Source: Deinococcus piscis (GTDB lineage: Bacteria > Deinococcota > Deinococci > Deinococcales > Deinococcaceae). From it: DNA of 64,000 nt. Below are positions 38,972-49,936 of the stretch, piece after piece. The notes under the pieces are model-generated. The model ran no database searches. It had not been told where the DNA came from and saw only the letters and a program-made list of their open reading frames with translations. The translations under genes and the position numbers were made by a program. The stretch spans positions 1-64,000 of the forward strand of contig NZ_BNAL01000013.1 in assembly GCF_014653275.1 (NCBI RefSeq). The letters run 5' to 3'. Each line of letters opens with the position of its first letter. Position 1 is the stretch's first letter.

Positions 38972-39919
38972 ATGCAAGCGAGTGAAGCGGCCCGCCGCGC
39001 CGGACTTGGTCTCAAAGCCCTGCGCTATTACGAGGCGCAGGGGCTGGTTGTCCCGGCACGCCTCCCCAATGGCTACCGGGACTATTCCGAGCAGGACGTG
39101 GCCCTGTGCCGGCAAATCGCGCAGCTCAGAAGTCTGGGGCTGAGTACCGAGCAGGCCCGGCCATTTGTGGAGTGTCTGCGCCAGGGGCACCGGCATGGTG
39201 ACGATTGCCCGGAATCGCTGGCCGCTTACCAAGCCGAAATTTCCCGGCTGGACGCCCTTATGCTGGCGTTGGAAGCCCAGCGAGACGAGCTCCAGGCGCG
39301 GCTTTATCATGCGGCCCGGCGAGGTTTTTCGGGAGCCCCTGCTGCTTTGGCCCCGACTTACGGTCTGCCGCCAGGGTTGCCCGTCCCGCAGGATGATGGC
39401 CGGGCGGCGCACCTGCAAGGGCTGGACATACCCGCGCTGACTTTGACCGCCCATGACGGCTCCGAGGTCAATATCAGGGCGCTGGCGCAGAGCCCAGGAT
39501 ATACGGTGCTGTTCATCTATCCCACCACGGGGGTGCCGGGGCAGGACCTGCCACAGGGCTGGAATGAGATTCCGGGGGCGCGGGGCTGCACGCCCGAAGC
39601 GTGTTCGTTTCGCGATCTACTGGCGGACCTGCGGGCGGCGGGCGCGGCGGCAGTGCTGGGCTTCTCGCATCAGGGCCACCTCTATCAAGCGGAGTTGGCG
39701 GACCGGCTGCGTCTGCCCTACCCGCTGCTGTCCGACCCGGAGAGGCGGCTGGGGCAGGCCCTTGACCTGCCCACCTTCGAGGTTCAGGGAGAAACCTACT
39801 ATCAGCGCCTGACCCTGATGATCCGCGCAGGCCGCATTGAGCAAGTCTTTTATCCCATTTTTCCGCCCAACGAGCACGCCGAACAGGTGCTGGCGTGGCT
39901 GGCGGCGCAGCAAGGGTGA
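38972..39919 (+). CDS. MerR-family regulator fused to a peroxiredoxin (BCP/PrxQ-like) domain
   Basis: A 315-residue fusion. Residues 1-70 are a MerR winged helix ([31 protein letters not shown]), about 75-115 a dimerisation coiled coil ([20 protein letters not shown]), and about 145-310 a thioredoxin-fold redoxin domain. The redoxin keeps both BCP/PrxQ cysteines: peroxidatic Cys206 and Cys211 in [11 protein letters not shown], preceded by a ~15-residue insertion after the strand VLFIYP. Fusion of DNA-binding and peroxidase domains suggests a one-protein redox-responsive regulator, or a regulator with its own scavenging domain. There is no frameshift or internal start that would split it. Confidence 0.88.
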   Translation: MQASEAARRAGLGLKALRYYEAQGLVVPARLPNGYRDYSEQDVALCRQIAQLRSLGLSTEQARPFVECLRQGHRHGDDCPESLAAYQAEISRLDALMLALEAQRDELQARLYHAARRGFSGAPAALAPTYGLPPGLPVPQDDGRAAHLQGLDIPALTLTAHDGSEVNIRALAQSPGYTVLFIYPTTGVPGQDLPQGWNEIPGARGCTPEACSFRDLLADLRAAGAAAVLGFSHQGHLYQAELADRLRLPYPLLSDPERRLGQALDLPTFEVQGETYYQRLTLMIRAGRIEQVFYPIFPPNEHAEQVLAWLAAQQG

Positions 39920-39952
39920 AGTGTTGCTTGGACTTTTCGGCTCCTCGACCTT

Positions 39953-39958
39953 TAGACT
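39953..39958 (+). promoter_or_regulatory. -10 element of ttcA
   Basis: TAGACT, 10-nt spacer to the ATG at 39969, with TTGGAC 19 nt upstream as possible -35. Confidence 0.5.
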
Positions 39959-39968
39959 TCTAAGCCGA

Positions 39969-40844
39969 ATGCAAGGCGCACCCACCTCCACCCCTCATAA
40001 GCTGTTTGCGCCCATTGTGAAGGCCACTGGGCAGGCCATCGGTGATTACCGCATGATTGAGGACGGTGACCGAATCATGGTGTGCCTGTCAGGCGGCAAG
40101 GACAGCTATACCCTGCTGGACGTGCTGCTGCATCTGCAAAAGCGGGCTCCGGTGCGCTTCGAGGTGGTGGCTGTGAACCTCGACCAGGGGCAACCGGGCT
40201 TCCCCAAAGACGTGTTGCCGCGCTACCTGAGTGAATTGAGCGTGCCGTACGACATCCTCACCGAAGACACCTACAGCGTGGTCAAGGAGAAAGTGCCCGA
40301 AGGCAAGACGACCTGTAGCCTGTGCAGTCGCCTGCGCCGGGGCATCCTGTACCGCCATGCCCGCGAAATCGGCGCGACCAAGGTGGCGCTGGGCCACCAC
40401 CGCGAGGACATTCTCGAAACCCTGTTTATGAATATGTTCTTCGGGTCGCGGCTCAAGGCCATGCCGCCCAAGCTGCAAAGTGATGACGGCACCAATGTGG
40501 TGATTCGCCCGCTGGCCTATGTGCCCGAAAGCCAGATCGTCACCTACGCCGCCGCCAAAGGCTTTCCTATCATCCCGTGCAACCTGTGCGGCAGCCAGCC
40601 TAACTTGCAGCGCCGAGTCGTGGGGGAAATGCTGGAAGGCTGGGAGCGTGAGCATCCGGGCCGCCTGAACAATATTCTGCGTTCGCTGACCCGCGTGACC
40701 CCCAGCCACCTGCTGGACGCAGAGCTATATGACTTCGCGGGGCTGAGCGTGCAACCCGCAGAAGGCGACAAAGGCTTTGACGCCGAGGAATACCCGGAGC
40801 GTGAATTCCTGAGTGGGCTAAGCGAACTGACGATGCTGGGCTGA
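39969..40844 (+). CDS. ttcA: tRNA 2-thiocytidine biosynthesis protein TtcA
   Basis: A 291-residue PP-loop ATPase that thiolates cytidine 32 of certain tRNAs using an iron-sulfur cluster. Visible: PP-loop [17 protein letters not shown], the cluster cysteines CSLC (CxxC) and a third in IPCNLCGSQ, and [14 protein letters not shown]. All are family-typical. It starts 49 nt after the MerR-peroxiredoxin gene with its own -10; longer in-frame starts overlap that gene and are rejected. Confidence 0.95.
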   Translation: MQGAPTSTPHKLFAPIVKATGQAIGDYRMIEDGDRIMVCLSGGKDSYTLLDVLLHLQKRAPVRFEVVAVNLDQGQPGFPKDVLPRYLSELSVPYDILTEDTYSVVKEKVPEGKTTCSLCSRLRRGILYRHAREIGATKVALGHHREDILETLFMNMFFGSRLKAMPPKLQSDDGTNVVIRPLAYVPESQIVTYAAAKGFPIIPCNLCGSQPNLQRRVVGEMLEGWEREHPGRLNNILRSLTRVTPSHLLDAELYDFAGLSVQPAEGDKGFDAEEYPEREFLSGLSELTMLG

Positions 40845-40911
40845 GGGGCTCGCTGCTCCGGCGCACACAGGAGGCATTGCTGCGCCACCCACAGCCGGTC
40901 GCCTGGCAGAC

Positions 40912-41418
40912 TTACCCCGTTCGCTTGCCCCAGGGTTTGTAAACAGAAATCACCACTATGGTAAGCAGGATAATCAGACTTGCGCCCTGGCTGAGCAGCA
41001 ACTGAAGGCGTTCTGCTGCGAATTCGGGGCCGGGAACGCTCTGCTGTGAGCGCATCAATGTGCTCTGAATCAGTCCGTGCATAAAGAAGGTTCCGAACAG
41101 CATCAGGGCGATGTTGAGAGCCAGTTTGACCAGAATCCACCAATAATGGGTCAGGCCCCAGTTGGTCCGCCAGGCCAGCCACACTCCCGTGACCAGTGCT
41201 CCAATTGCGCCAGGGATGATCAGCCATTCATCCAGCAGCACTGCGAAGACGTGCGCGGCCTGGGCCAGACTTCCACTGCGGCCAGAGAAGACCAGCAAGA
41301 CGCAGCCGGCGGTACCGGCCACCCAGGCCAGCATGAAAAAGTAATGCAAGGTCAGCCAGAATTGACGGGCGCGCTGCGTGAGGGTGGTGCGGCGCTTCGT
41401 GGGCTGGACGGTCTGCAT
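40912..41418 (-). CDS. Four-TM membrane protein (DUF2269/CopD-like)
   Basis: A 168-residue integral membrane protein with four transmembrane segments (about 20-45, 60-85, 95-115, 140-160) and several His/Trp near the membrane (LTLHYFFMLAWVAGTAGC, WWILVKLALNIALML). The layout is like DUF2269 or CopD-type families; the assignment is tentative. GGGAG 7 nt before the ATG. Convergent with ttcA. Confidence 0.75.
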   Translation of the reverse strand: MQTVQPTKRRTTLTQRARQFWLTLHYFFMLAWVAGTAGCVLLVFSGRSGSLAQAAHVFAVLLDEWLIIPGAIGALVTGVWLAWRTNWGLTHYWWILVKLALNIALMLFGTFFMHGLIQSTLMRSQQSVPGPEFAAERLQLLLSQGASLIILLTIVVISVYKPWGKRTG

Positions 41419-41517
41419 GGTGACTCCCTCCCAAATGGCGAGCGTGGCCTGCCCTGTGCGGCCCCTTGCCTCAGAATGTACCCTGGTCAGTGAGGTCAGG
41501 CCCTCAGTCCTAGCCGT

Positions 41518-41523
41518 TAAACT
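41518..41523 (+). promoter_or_regulatory. -10 element of the carboxyltransferase gene (leaderless)
   Basis: TAAACT, 6-nt spacer, ATG at 41530. Confidence 0.65.
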
Positions 41524-41529
41524 GTCCCC

Positions 41530-43101
<1,572 letters not shown>

Positions 43102-43130
43102 CCCCGCCCACTTTGCCTAGAAGGCGGTGA

Positions 43131-43173
43131 CCACGGCAGAAACGGCGTTCAAGACGGGCCTTTTTTGCCGTGG
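43131..43173. repeat. Inverted repeat between the carboxyltransferase gene and pstS
   Basis: CCACGGCA (43131-43138) and TGCCGTGG (43166-43173) enclose a segment ending in T6. It probably ends the carboxyltransferase transcript. It abuts the Pho-box-like repeat of pstS. Confidence 0.55.
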
Positions 43174-43205
43174 CTGACAAATCGCTGACATGACCTGAGT
43201 AGGCT
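43173..43205 (+). promoter_or_regulatory. Pho-box-like direct repeat and -10 of pstS
   Basis: GCTGACA occurs at 43173-43179 and 43184-43190, an 11-bp period, one position different from the enterobacterial PhoB half-site CTGTCA with the same spacing. Ten nt downstream is TAGGCT (43200-43205), 6 nt before the pstS ATG. This is the arrangement of an activator bound near -35 of a leaderless promoter. Confidence 0.6.
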
Positions 43206-43211
43206 GCCCGC

Positions 43212-44489
43212 ATGAACGCGACCAAGCGCCTGTTGCTGCTGCCCCTGACTGCGATGCTGTTTGCCTGTGCCGAGCAGACCAAGACCACCACCAGCCAGAC
43301 CACGACCAGTGAGGGTCAGACCACCACCACGGTCAGCGAAACCACCACTGCACCGGACACCGCCGCTGCTGCTTCGGCGGTGCAGGAAGCCGGTCAGACC
43401 GTCAGCGCCGCTGCCACTTCGGCAGGGCAAGCTGTGGGCGCTGCAGCGGCGGGCGCTGGCGCTGCTCTGGGCCTGAACGCCCCCAAAGCCCCCCATGCCG
43501 ACGGCAGCCTGACCGGCGCGGGTGCGTCCTTCCCCTATCCGCTGTACTCCAAGATGTTCGACGAGTACGCCAAGGAAACCGGCGTCAGCGTGAACTACCA
43601 GTCGGTGGGCTCCGGCACCGGCCAGAAGCAAATCACCGCCCAGACTGTGGACTTCGGCGCATCTGATAACGCCATGGATGACGAGAAACTCGCCAGCGCT
43701 CCGGGCAAGATTGCCCACATTCCTATGGCGCTGGGTGCCGTGACCGCCACCTACAATGTCCCCGGCCTGGCTGCCGGAACCGAACTGAAGATGACCGGCC
43801 CCGTGCTGGCCGACATCTACCTGGGCAAAATCAAGACCTGGAACGATCCCGCCCTGACCGCGCTCAATGAAGGCGTGCAGCTGCCTCCGCTGCCCATCAC
43901 CGTGGCTCGCCGCTCGGACTCCTCGGGCACCACCGCCGTGTTCACCGACTACCTGAGCAAGGTCAGCCCTGAGTTCAAGGAAAAGGTCGGCAGTGCCAAC
44001 TCGGTGAACTGGACTGTGGGCAGCGCCGCCAAGGGCAATGACGGCGTGGCTGGCCTGGTGCAGAACACCCCCGGCACCATCGGCTACATCGAAGAAGCCT
44101 ACGCCAAGCAGAACAACCTGCCGATGATGGCAATTGAGAATGCCGCTGGCGAGTTCGTGAAGCCCAGCCTGGAAGGTGTGACCGCTGCCGCCGCCGCTTC
44201 CGAGCTGCCCGAAGACATGCGCGGCAGCGTGACCAACGCCGAGGGCGCTGGAGCCTACCCGATGGCCTCCTACACCTACTTGCTGGTCTACCCCGAGCAG
44301 AACTACGCTGGCCGCGACAAGGCCCAGGGTGAGCGCCTCCAGCACCTGCTTCAGTGGATGCTGACCAGCGGTCAGGGCTATCACGAAGCCCTCAGCTACG
44401 CCAAGCTGCCCGACAGCGTGCGCGAACGTGCTCTGGAAATCGTCAACGGCATGACCTTTGATGGTCAGCCCATGAACTCCATGCAGTAA
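43212..44489 (+). CDS. pstS: Phosphate ABC transporter substrate-binding lipoprotein
   Basis: A 425-residue PstS. Lipoprotein signal with lipobox LFAC (Cys19), then an unusually long Thr/Ser/Ala-rich linker (about 20-95), then the phosphate-binding domain: [52 protein letters not shown]. The binding-site residues are typical. No pstC, pstA, pstB or phoU gene follows; the next gene is convergent. It is an orphan binding protein behind a Pho-box-like site. Confidence 0.95.
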   Translation: MNATKRLLLLPLTAMLFACAEQTKTTTSQTTTSEGQTTTTVSETTTAPDTAAAASAVQEAGQTVSAAATSAGQAVGAAAAGAGAALGLNAPKAPHADGSLTGAGASFPYPLYSKMFDEYAKETGVSVNYQSVGSGTGQKQITAQTVDFGASDNAMDDEKLASAPGKIAHIPMALGAVTATYNVPGLAAGTELKMTGPVLADIYLGKIKTWNDPALTALNEGVQLPPLPITVARRSDSSGTTAVFTDYLSKVSPEFKEKVGSANSVNWTVGSAAKGNDGVAGLVQNTPGTIGYIEEAYAKQNNLPMMAIENAAGEFVKPSLEGVTAAAAASELPEDMRGSVTNAEGAGAYPMASYTYLLVYPEQNYAGRDKAQGERLQHLLQWMLTSGQGYHEALSYAKLPDSVRERALEIVNGMTFDGQPMNSMQ

Positions 44490-44506
44490 GTCTCTGAGGG
44501 GGGACA

Positions 44507-44550
44507 GGCCAGCGGGCAAACGCAGCACACGCGTTTGCCCGCTGGCCTTT
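44507..44550 (+). terminator. Bidirectional terminator after pstS
   Basis: A perfect 17-bp stem (44507-44523 with 44531-44547) and 7-nt loop followed by TTT; it separates pstS from the convergent oxidase gene. Confidence 0.88.
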
Positions 44551-44568
44551 GGTTGGGGCGCAGGTGCT

Positions 44569-45648
44569 TTACCGGCGGTGGAGCAGGTCCGGTCCCAGCT
44601 GGTCCAGGGCCGTCTTGCCACACAGCGCCATATCGAGTGCCAGTTCTTCATGCAGCAGCTTCAGGGTGTGGGCGACGCCAGCTTGCCCACCAGCGGCCAG
44701 GCCCCACAGAGCGGCGCGGCCCAGAAAGACGGCGCGGGCCCCCAGCGCCAGCGCCCGCAGCACGTCGCCCCCGCGTGTGACGCCGCCATCCACGTAGACT
44801 TCGCGGTCCCCGGCGGCAGCCACCACTTCGCCCAGCACTTCAGGAGCGGTCACGGCACCGTCCAGCTGGCGGCCCCCGTGATTGCTGACCCAGATGTGCG
44901 CGCCATGCTCACGGGCCAGCGCCGCGTCTTCGGCGGTCAGGATGCCTTTCAGGACCAGCGGCAACCGGGTGATGCCCTGAAGCCATTCCAGGTCGCGCCA
45001 GGTCAGTGCCGTATCCAGCAGCGAATCAAAGTACTGCATGTGGGTCAGGCTTTCGGTGCCGGGCGTGCGCGGGCCGACGTTGGGCAGCGGCAGGTCGGGC
45101 GGGAGTTGCAGCGGGCGGCGCAGCAGCGCCTCGCGGCGACCCACCAGCGGAGCATCTACCGTCAGGACCAGGGCCCGTGCACCAGCCGCCTCGGCCCGCT
45201 GCACCAGGGCGCGGCTCACCTCACGGTCACGGTACAGGTAGAGCTGAAACCACCAGCGCCCCTGCGCCGCTGCGGCCACGTCTTCGAGCGTGCGCGTGCT
45301 GAGGGTGCTGAGGGTCATCAGGCTGCCCGCTTCGGCGGCGGCAGCGGCAGTAGCGCACTCACCTTCTGGATGGGCCAGCCCATGCATGGCACTGGGCGCA
45401 ATACCCACAGGGCTGCTGAGGGTCAGCCCCAGCACGCTGGCCGAAGTGTCCACCTCGGTGATGTCCACCAGCATGCGGGGCCGCAGCCGCCACTCGGCCC
45501 ACGCCTCACGGTTCCCGCGCAGGGTCCGCTCATCGCCCGCGCCGCCCAGATAGTAGTCCACCACGCTGGGGTGGGCCGAGTCCGCTAGCCGCTGCCGCCC
45601 CAACAGTTCCAGCTCCCGCAGGTTCAGGCAGTCGGTTGGATGTTCCAT
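44569..45648 (-). CDS. FMN-dependent alpha-hydroxy-acid oxidase/dehydrogenase
   Basis: A 359-residue TIM-barrel flavoenzyme of the lactate oxidase / glycolate oxidase family. Signatures: VGIAPSAMHGLAHPEGE, FQLYLYRDR, LTVDAPLVGRRE, the catalytic SNHGGRQLDGA (His and Arg), and the FMN-phosphate site VYVDGGVTRGGDVLRALALGARAVFLGR. It oxidises L-lactate or a similar 2-hydroxyacid; the exact substrate is not decidable. No membrane-binding loop of LldD type is obvious. TATGCT lies 5 nt before the ATG. Confidence 0.92.
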   Translation of the reverse strand: MEHPTDCLNLRELELLGRQRLADSAHPSVVDYYLGGAGDERTLRGNREAWAEWRLRPRMLVDITEVDTSASVLGLTLSSPVGIAPSAMHGLAHPEGECATAAAAAEAGSLMTLSTLSTRTLEDVAAAAQGRWWFQLYLYRDREVSRALVQRAEAAGARALVLTVDAPLVGRREALLRRPLQLPPDLPLPNVGPRTPGTESLTHMQYFDSLLDTALTWRDLEWLQGITRLPLVLKGILTAEDAALAREHGAHIWVSNHGGRQLDGAVTAPEVLGEVVAAAGDREVYVDGGVTRGGDVLRALALGARAVFLGRAALWGLAAGGQAGVAHTLKLLHEELALDMALCGKTALDQLGPDLLHRR

Positions 45649-45653
45649 GCTTC

Positions 45654-45659
45654 AGCATA
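45654..45659 (-). promoter_or_regulatory. -10 element of the hydroxyacid oxidase gene (leaderless)
   Basis: TATGCT on the minus strand, 5 nt before the ATG at 45648. Confidence 0.55.
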
Positions 45660-45680
45660 GGCGGACTGGTCAGGCACTGC

Positions 45681-45705
45681 AAAACCCCTCCCGCTGGGGG
45701 AGGGG
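45681..45705 (-). terminator. Terminator of the glutamate dehydrogenase genes
   Basis: An 8-bp stem CCCCTCCC/GGGAGGGG (45685-45692 and 45698-45705) followed on the minus strand by T4. Confidence 0.8.
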
Positions 45706-45738
45706 CGAGGTGCCCTTGGCGAAGAACTGAAGAAGAAA

Positions 45739-47055
<1,317 letters not shown>

Positions 47056-47081
47056 GGCAGCTCCTTTGTGACTTTTCCTTG

Positions 47082-47123
47082 GTGTCTAGAGATCGTGTCT
47101 AGAGATCATTGGTGTCTAGAGAT
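47082..47123. repeat. 13-bp repeat, three copies, between the glutamate dehydrogenase genes
   Basis: GTGTCTAGAGATC at 47082-47094 and 47095-47107 in tandem, and GTGTCTAGAGAT at 47112-47123 after a 4-nt offset. The repeats fill most of the 78-nt spacer. Confidence 0.95.
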
Positions 47124-47133
47124 AAAAAGCAGT

Positions 47134-48381
47134 TCAGGGGTAAACGCCGCGCATCTCGGTGGCGCTGGCAATCCGGCTGAGAGCCAGGGTATAAGCGGCG
47201 GTGCGCATTTCGATGCCGTGTTCGTTCATCAGCGCCAGCACTTCGTCCAGTGCGCGGTTGATGTGCTGCTCCACCACCTTTTCGATCTCGCCCTCGGTCC
47301 AGAAGAAATTGGTGTGCGACTGCACCCACTCGACATAGTTCACGACCACGCCGCCAATAGAGGCGACCAGGTCGGGCAGAACGTGGATGCCCTTTGCGTG
47401 CAAGTAGCGCTCCGCTTCAGGCAGCACGGCGCGGTTGGTGGCTTCGACCAGATAGCGGGCGCGCACGGCGTGGGCGTTGCCAGCATTGACCGTGCCAAAG
47501 TCAAACGCCAGGATCAGGGCGTCGACATCCAGCTCCAGCAGTTCTTCAGGCTTGATGGCCAGTCCCGTACCGAAGCCCGCCACGCTGCCGGTTTGCTCGC
47601 GGTGCGCGGCCAGGGCGTCCAGGTCCAGGCCGCCGCTGGCATACACGGCCCCGTCACGGTCACTGGCAGCCACGATTAGGGCACCCTGTTGACGTAGCAG
47701 CTGGGCTGCTTTGGCACCCACATCGCCATAGCCGAACACGGCCACGCGGGCATTTTGGACGCCGCCGTCTTGCTCCAGGGCGCGGGCCGTGACCATGGCC
47801 GCACTTTGTCCACGGGCGTCTTTGGTGCCGTACGAGCCGCCCAGCGCGATGGGCTTGCCCACCACCATGCCGCTGATTGATGTGCCCCGGCCTTCATTGA
47901 AGGCGTCAAAAATCCAGGCCATGTTCTGCGAGTCGGTGCCCACGTCAGGCGCGAGGATGTCCTCGTTGGGGCCTATCAGCTCCACCAGCTCCGTCGTGTA
48001 GCGCCGGGTCAGGCCCTCAAGTTCATGCGCGCTGAGGCTGGCCGGGTCCACATCGACCCCGCCCTTGGCCCCGCCCAGCGGCAGGTCAGCCACCGCTGCT
48101 TTGAGGGTCATGATGGCCGCCAGCACCTCGCACTCGTGGCGCGAGAGCCCTTCGCGGAACCGCACCCCGCCGATGCTGGGGCCACGGGCCGTAGAGTGCA
48201 CGGCGCGGTAGCCAGTAAAGACGCGTACCTGCCCATCGTCCATCTTTACGGGCAGATTCACCTTGACGCTGCGGCGGGGATACTTGAAGTAGGCGAGGGT
48301 GTGATCCGTCACCTCACAGTACGGCAGGGCTTCTTGAAGCTGTTCCATCAGCCCCTGCCAGTTGAGTCCTGAAACCCTCAT
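47134..48381 (-). CDS. Glutamate dehydrogenase (paralogue 2)
   Basis: A 415-residue homologue of the downstream gene. It keeps the substrate Lys ([12 protein letters not shown]), catalytic Asp (ILAPDVGT) and nucleotide fold [15 protein letters not shown], though the usual DATG segment reads DARG and the Rossmann GxGxxG is modified. It may be the regulatory or lower-activity partner. AAGGAGG 5 nt before the ATG. Its promoter region contains a palindrome overlapping the likely start site. Confidence 0.93.
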   Translation of the reverse strand: MRVSGLNWQGLMEQLQEALPYCEVTDHTLAYFKYPRRSVKVNLPVKMDDGQVRVFTGYRAVHSTARGPSIGGVRFREGLSRHECEVLAAIMTLKAAVADLPLGGAKGGVDVDPASLSAHELEGLTRRYTTELVELIGPNEDILAPDVGTDSQNMAWIFDAFNEGRGTSISGMVVGKPIALGGSYGTKDARGQSAAMVTARALEQDGGVQNARVAVFGYGDVGAKAAQLLRQQGALIVAASDRDGAVYASGGLDLDALAAHREQTGSVAGFGTGLAIKPEELLELDVDALILAFDFGTVNAGNAHAVRARYLVEATNRAVLPEAERYLHAKGIHVLPDLVASIGGVVVNYVEWVQSHTNFFWTEGEIEKVVEQHINRALDEVLALMNEHGIEMRTAAYTLALSRIASATEMRGVYP

Positions 48382-48502
48382 CTGGGCCTCCTTGGGAAAA
48401 GAGAAAATGGGATGTCGTGCAGCATGAACCCTCCCTGAGCGCGGCAGTGGCAGGGAAGAAACCGGCGCACCGACACAGGCGCAGCTGAGCTAACGGGTGA
48501 AT

Positions 48503-48524
48503 TCATAGTGACGCTATGAGCATA
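48503..48524 (-). promoter_or_regulatory. Operator-like palindrome and -10 of the glutamate dehydrogenase genes
   Basis: TCATAG-TGACG-CTATGA (48503-48519) is a perfect 6-bp inverted repeat with a 5-nt centre. It overlaps the 3' end of a minus-strand TATGCT (48519-48524), so a bound repressor would cover the transcription start. Confidence 0.55.
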
Positions 48525-48553
48525 CACGCTCACCGCACGGTTTTGGTCCTGCC

Positions 48554-48582
48554 TTGACTGCACGGCGTCCCGGTTCTATTTT
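48554..48582 (+). promoter_or_regulatory. Near-consensus promoter with no downstream gene
   Basis: TTGACT (48554-48559), 17-nt spacer, TATTTT (48577-48582). This is the best -35/-10 pair I found in the window. No coding region starts downstream on the plus strand; the opposing gene is convergent. Confidence 0.6.
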
Positions 48583-48588
48583 CCCGCT

Positions 48589-48690
48589 GAGGGCTGTATT
48601 TTTTTGCTACTTCAGTCTTGATTTGTGCTGTTCGGATGTGGAACATCGGCAGTGCATACAGAGAGAATATGCAGAGGCGATACAGCCCCT
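48589..48690 (+). ncRNA. Candidate small structured RNA
   Basis: GGGCTGTAT (48591-48599), just at the predicted start of the preceding promoter, is the exact reverse complement of ATACAGCCC (48680-48688). Inside, GCATA/TATGC (48654-48658, 48668-48672) and GATGT/ACATC (about 48635-48646) can form two hairpins, giving a closed three-way-like fold of about 100 nt. No terminator T tract follows, so the 3' end is uncertain. It does not match SRP, tmRNA, 6S or Y RNA features that I know. A small mobile inverted-repeat element is the alternative. Confidence 0.4.
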
Positions 48691-48734
48691 GGTCTTGTTG
48701 TCCCTCCACCTCAAACTGCCAACGCCTGCACTTG

Positions 48735-49778
48735 TCAGGGAAGAGGGGTCAAGCGGTCTAGCAGCGCTCCCAGTTCTTGACGGGCTGGCGTGTCGGGCAG
48801 GTGCAGCAGGGCGGCGCGGGCCAGCTCCAGTCGGCGGGCGACCTCACGCCAACCAGCCTGGTCTGCTGCGTACTGTACGCACAGGGCCTGTACCCGCGCC
48901 AGGTCACCGGCCTGCGCGGCGCGGCGCAGCAAGATGGTACGGACCTCCTGTTCGGCGGGGGTCTGGAGCAGGTGCAGCACGGCGAACGTGGCTTTGCCTT
49001 CGCGCAGGTCACTGCCCACAGGCTTGCCCAGGTCTTCCTCGCGGCCCAGCAGGTCCAGCAGATCGTCGCGCACCTGAAAGGCCATGCCCAGCTCGCGTCC
49101 GTACTGCCGCAACGCTTGCTCGTGCTCGGCGGGGGCGTCTTGCAGCAGCGCCGGGGCAGCCGCAGCCAGCTCCAGCAGTGCCGCTGTCTTGCCGTAGATG
49201 ATGTGCTCATATTGTTCCTGGGTGGGGTTGCCGTAGGCCGCCACCTGAAACTGAAGCACTTCACCCTCACAAATCACGCTGGCGACTTCGCCAAAGGCGC
49301 GGGTCAGTCGGGCGGTGCCGGGCAGTTCCGAGAGTAGCATCAGCAGCCGCGCCAGCATAAAGTCGCCGCTCATCACGCTGACCACGTTGCCGTAGCGCCG
49401 GAACGCCGCTTCCTGCCCGCGCCGGGTGTCGGCGTCGTCGATCAGGTCGTCGTGCAGCAGCGAAGCCGAGTGCAGGAGCTCAATACAGACGGCCAGGGCG
49501 AGGGCGTCGGGGCTATGTGCGGGGCTGTCCAGGACCTGATCACCCAGAGCCTGAGTCTCCAGGAGCTGGGTCTCCAGGGCCTGAGCACTCAGCAGCGTGA
49601 CCAGTGGACGCAGGCGCTTGCCCCCGGCGGCCACCAGGTCTTCTCCGATCAGCTCGATAAATTCCACTTCTGAACGCAGCACCTCACGCAGCCGCTGCTC
49701 AAAGGCGGGGGGTAAGCCCGTGCCTGCGGAGATGGGCAGCGTGGCAGCGGGCTGAGTGGGCGCGGCAGGCTGATTCAT
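48735..49778 (-). CDS. Polyprenyl diphosphate synthase
   Basis: A 347-residue trans-isoprenyl diphosphate synthase. The two aspartate-rich motifs are LLHDDLIDDADTRRG and FQVRDDLLDLLG, with GGKRLRPL near the N terminus. It condenses IPP units to a medium/long chain for menaquinone or carotenoid precursors; chain length is not read here. It has an N-terminal Ala/Pro extension and a Gln/Leu-rich insertion (ALETQLLETQALGDQVLD). The start is set by TATACT 8 nt upstream. Confidence 0.93.
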   Translation of the reverse strand: MNQPAAPTQPAATLPISAGTGLPPAFEQRLREVLRSEVEFIELIGEDLVAAGGKRLRPLVTLLSAQALETQLLETQALGDQVLDSPAHSPDALALAVCIELLHSASLLHDDLIDDADTRRGQEAAFRRYGNVVSVMSGDFMLARLLMLLSELPGTARLTRAFGEVASVICEGEVLQFQVAAYGNPTQEQYEHIIYGKTAALLELAAAAPALLQDAPAEHEQALRQYGRELGMAFQVRDDLLDLLGREEDLGKPVGSDLREGKATFAVLHLLQTPAEQEVRTILLRRAAQAGDLARVQALCVQYAADQAGWREVARRLELARAALLHLPDTPARQELGALLDRLTPLP

Positions 49779-49786
49779 GCCCGGCC

Positions 49787-49792
49787 AGTATA
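49787..49792 (-). promoter_or_regulatory. -10 element of the polyprenyl synthase gene (leaderless)
   Basis: TATACT on the minus strand, 8 nt before the ATG at 49778; it removes a 46-residue in-frame extension. Confidence 0.65.
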
Positions 49793-49936
49793 GAAAACGC
49801 AGGGCGGGCCAGGAGGGGATACTCGCCCCGTTTGGCGGGCGGCAGAGTCTGCGCAGGCAGGCAGAGGCCAGCCGCCCTGGGATCGGGATGGATGCACCTG
49901 CGCGGGCACAGAACAAACATGCTAAAAAAAGGGTAT

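Larger units (their letters stand above)
48382..48734. other. 353-nt gap with divergent signals
   Basis: No protein gene seen. From left to right: the paralogue 2 leader; a 17-bp palindrome with a minus-strand -10; a plus-strand promoter TTGACT-N17-TATTTT; a possible structured RNA closed by a 9-bp helix; then the 3' end of the polyprenyl synthase gene. The two signals are given separately. Confidence 0.6.

Noticed and set aside
44535..45588. Long plus-strand frames opposite the hydroxyacid oxidase gene
   Set aside because: They are antisense shadows with no family features; the minus strand carries all FMN-oxidase motifs in the right order.
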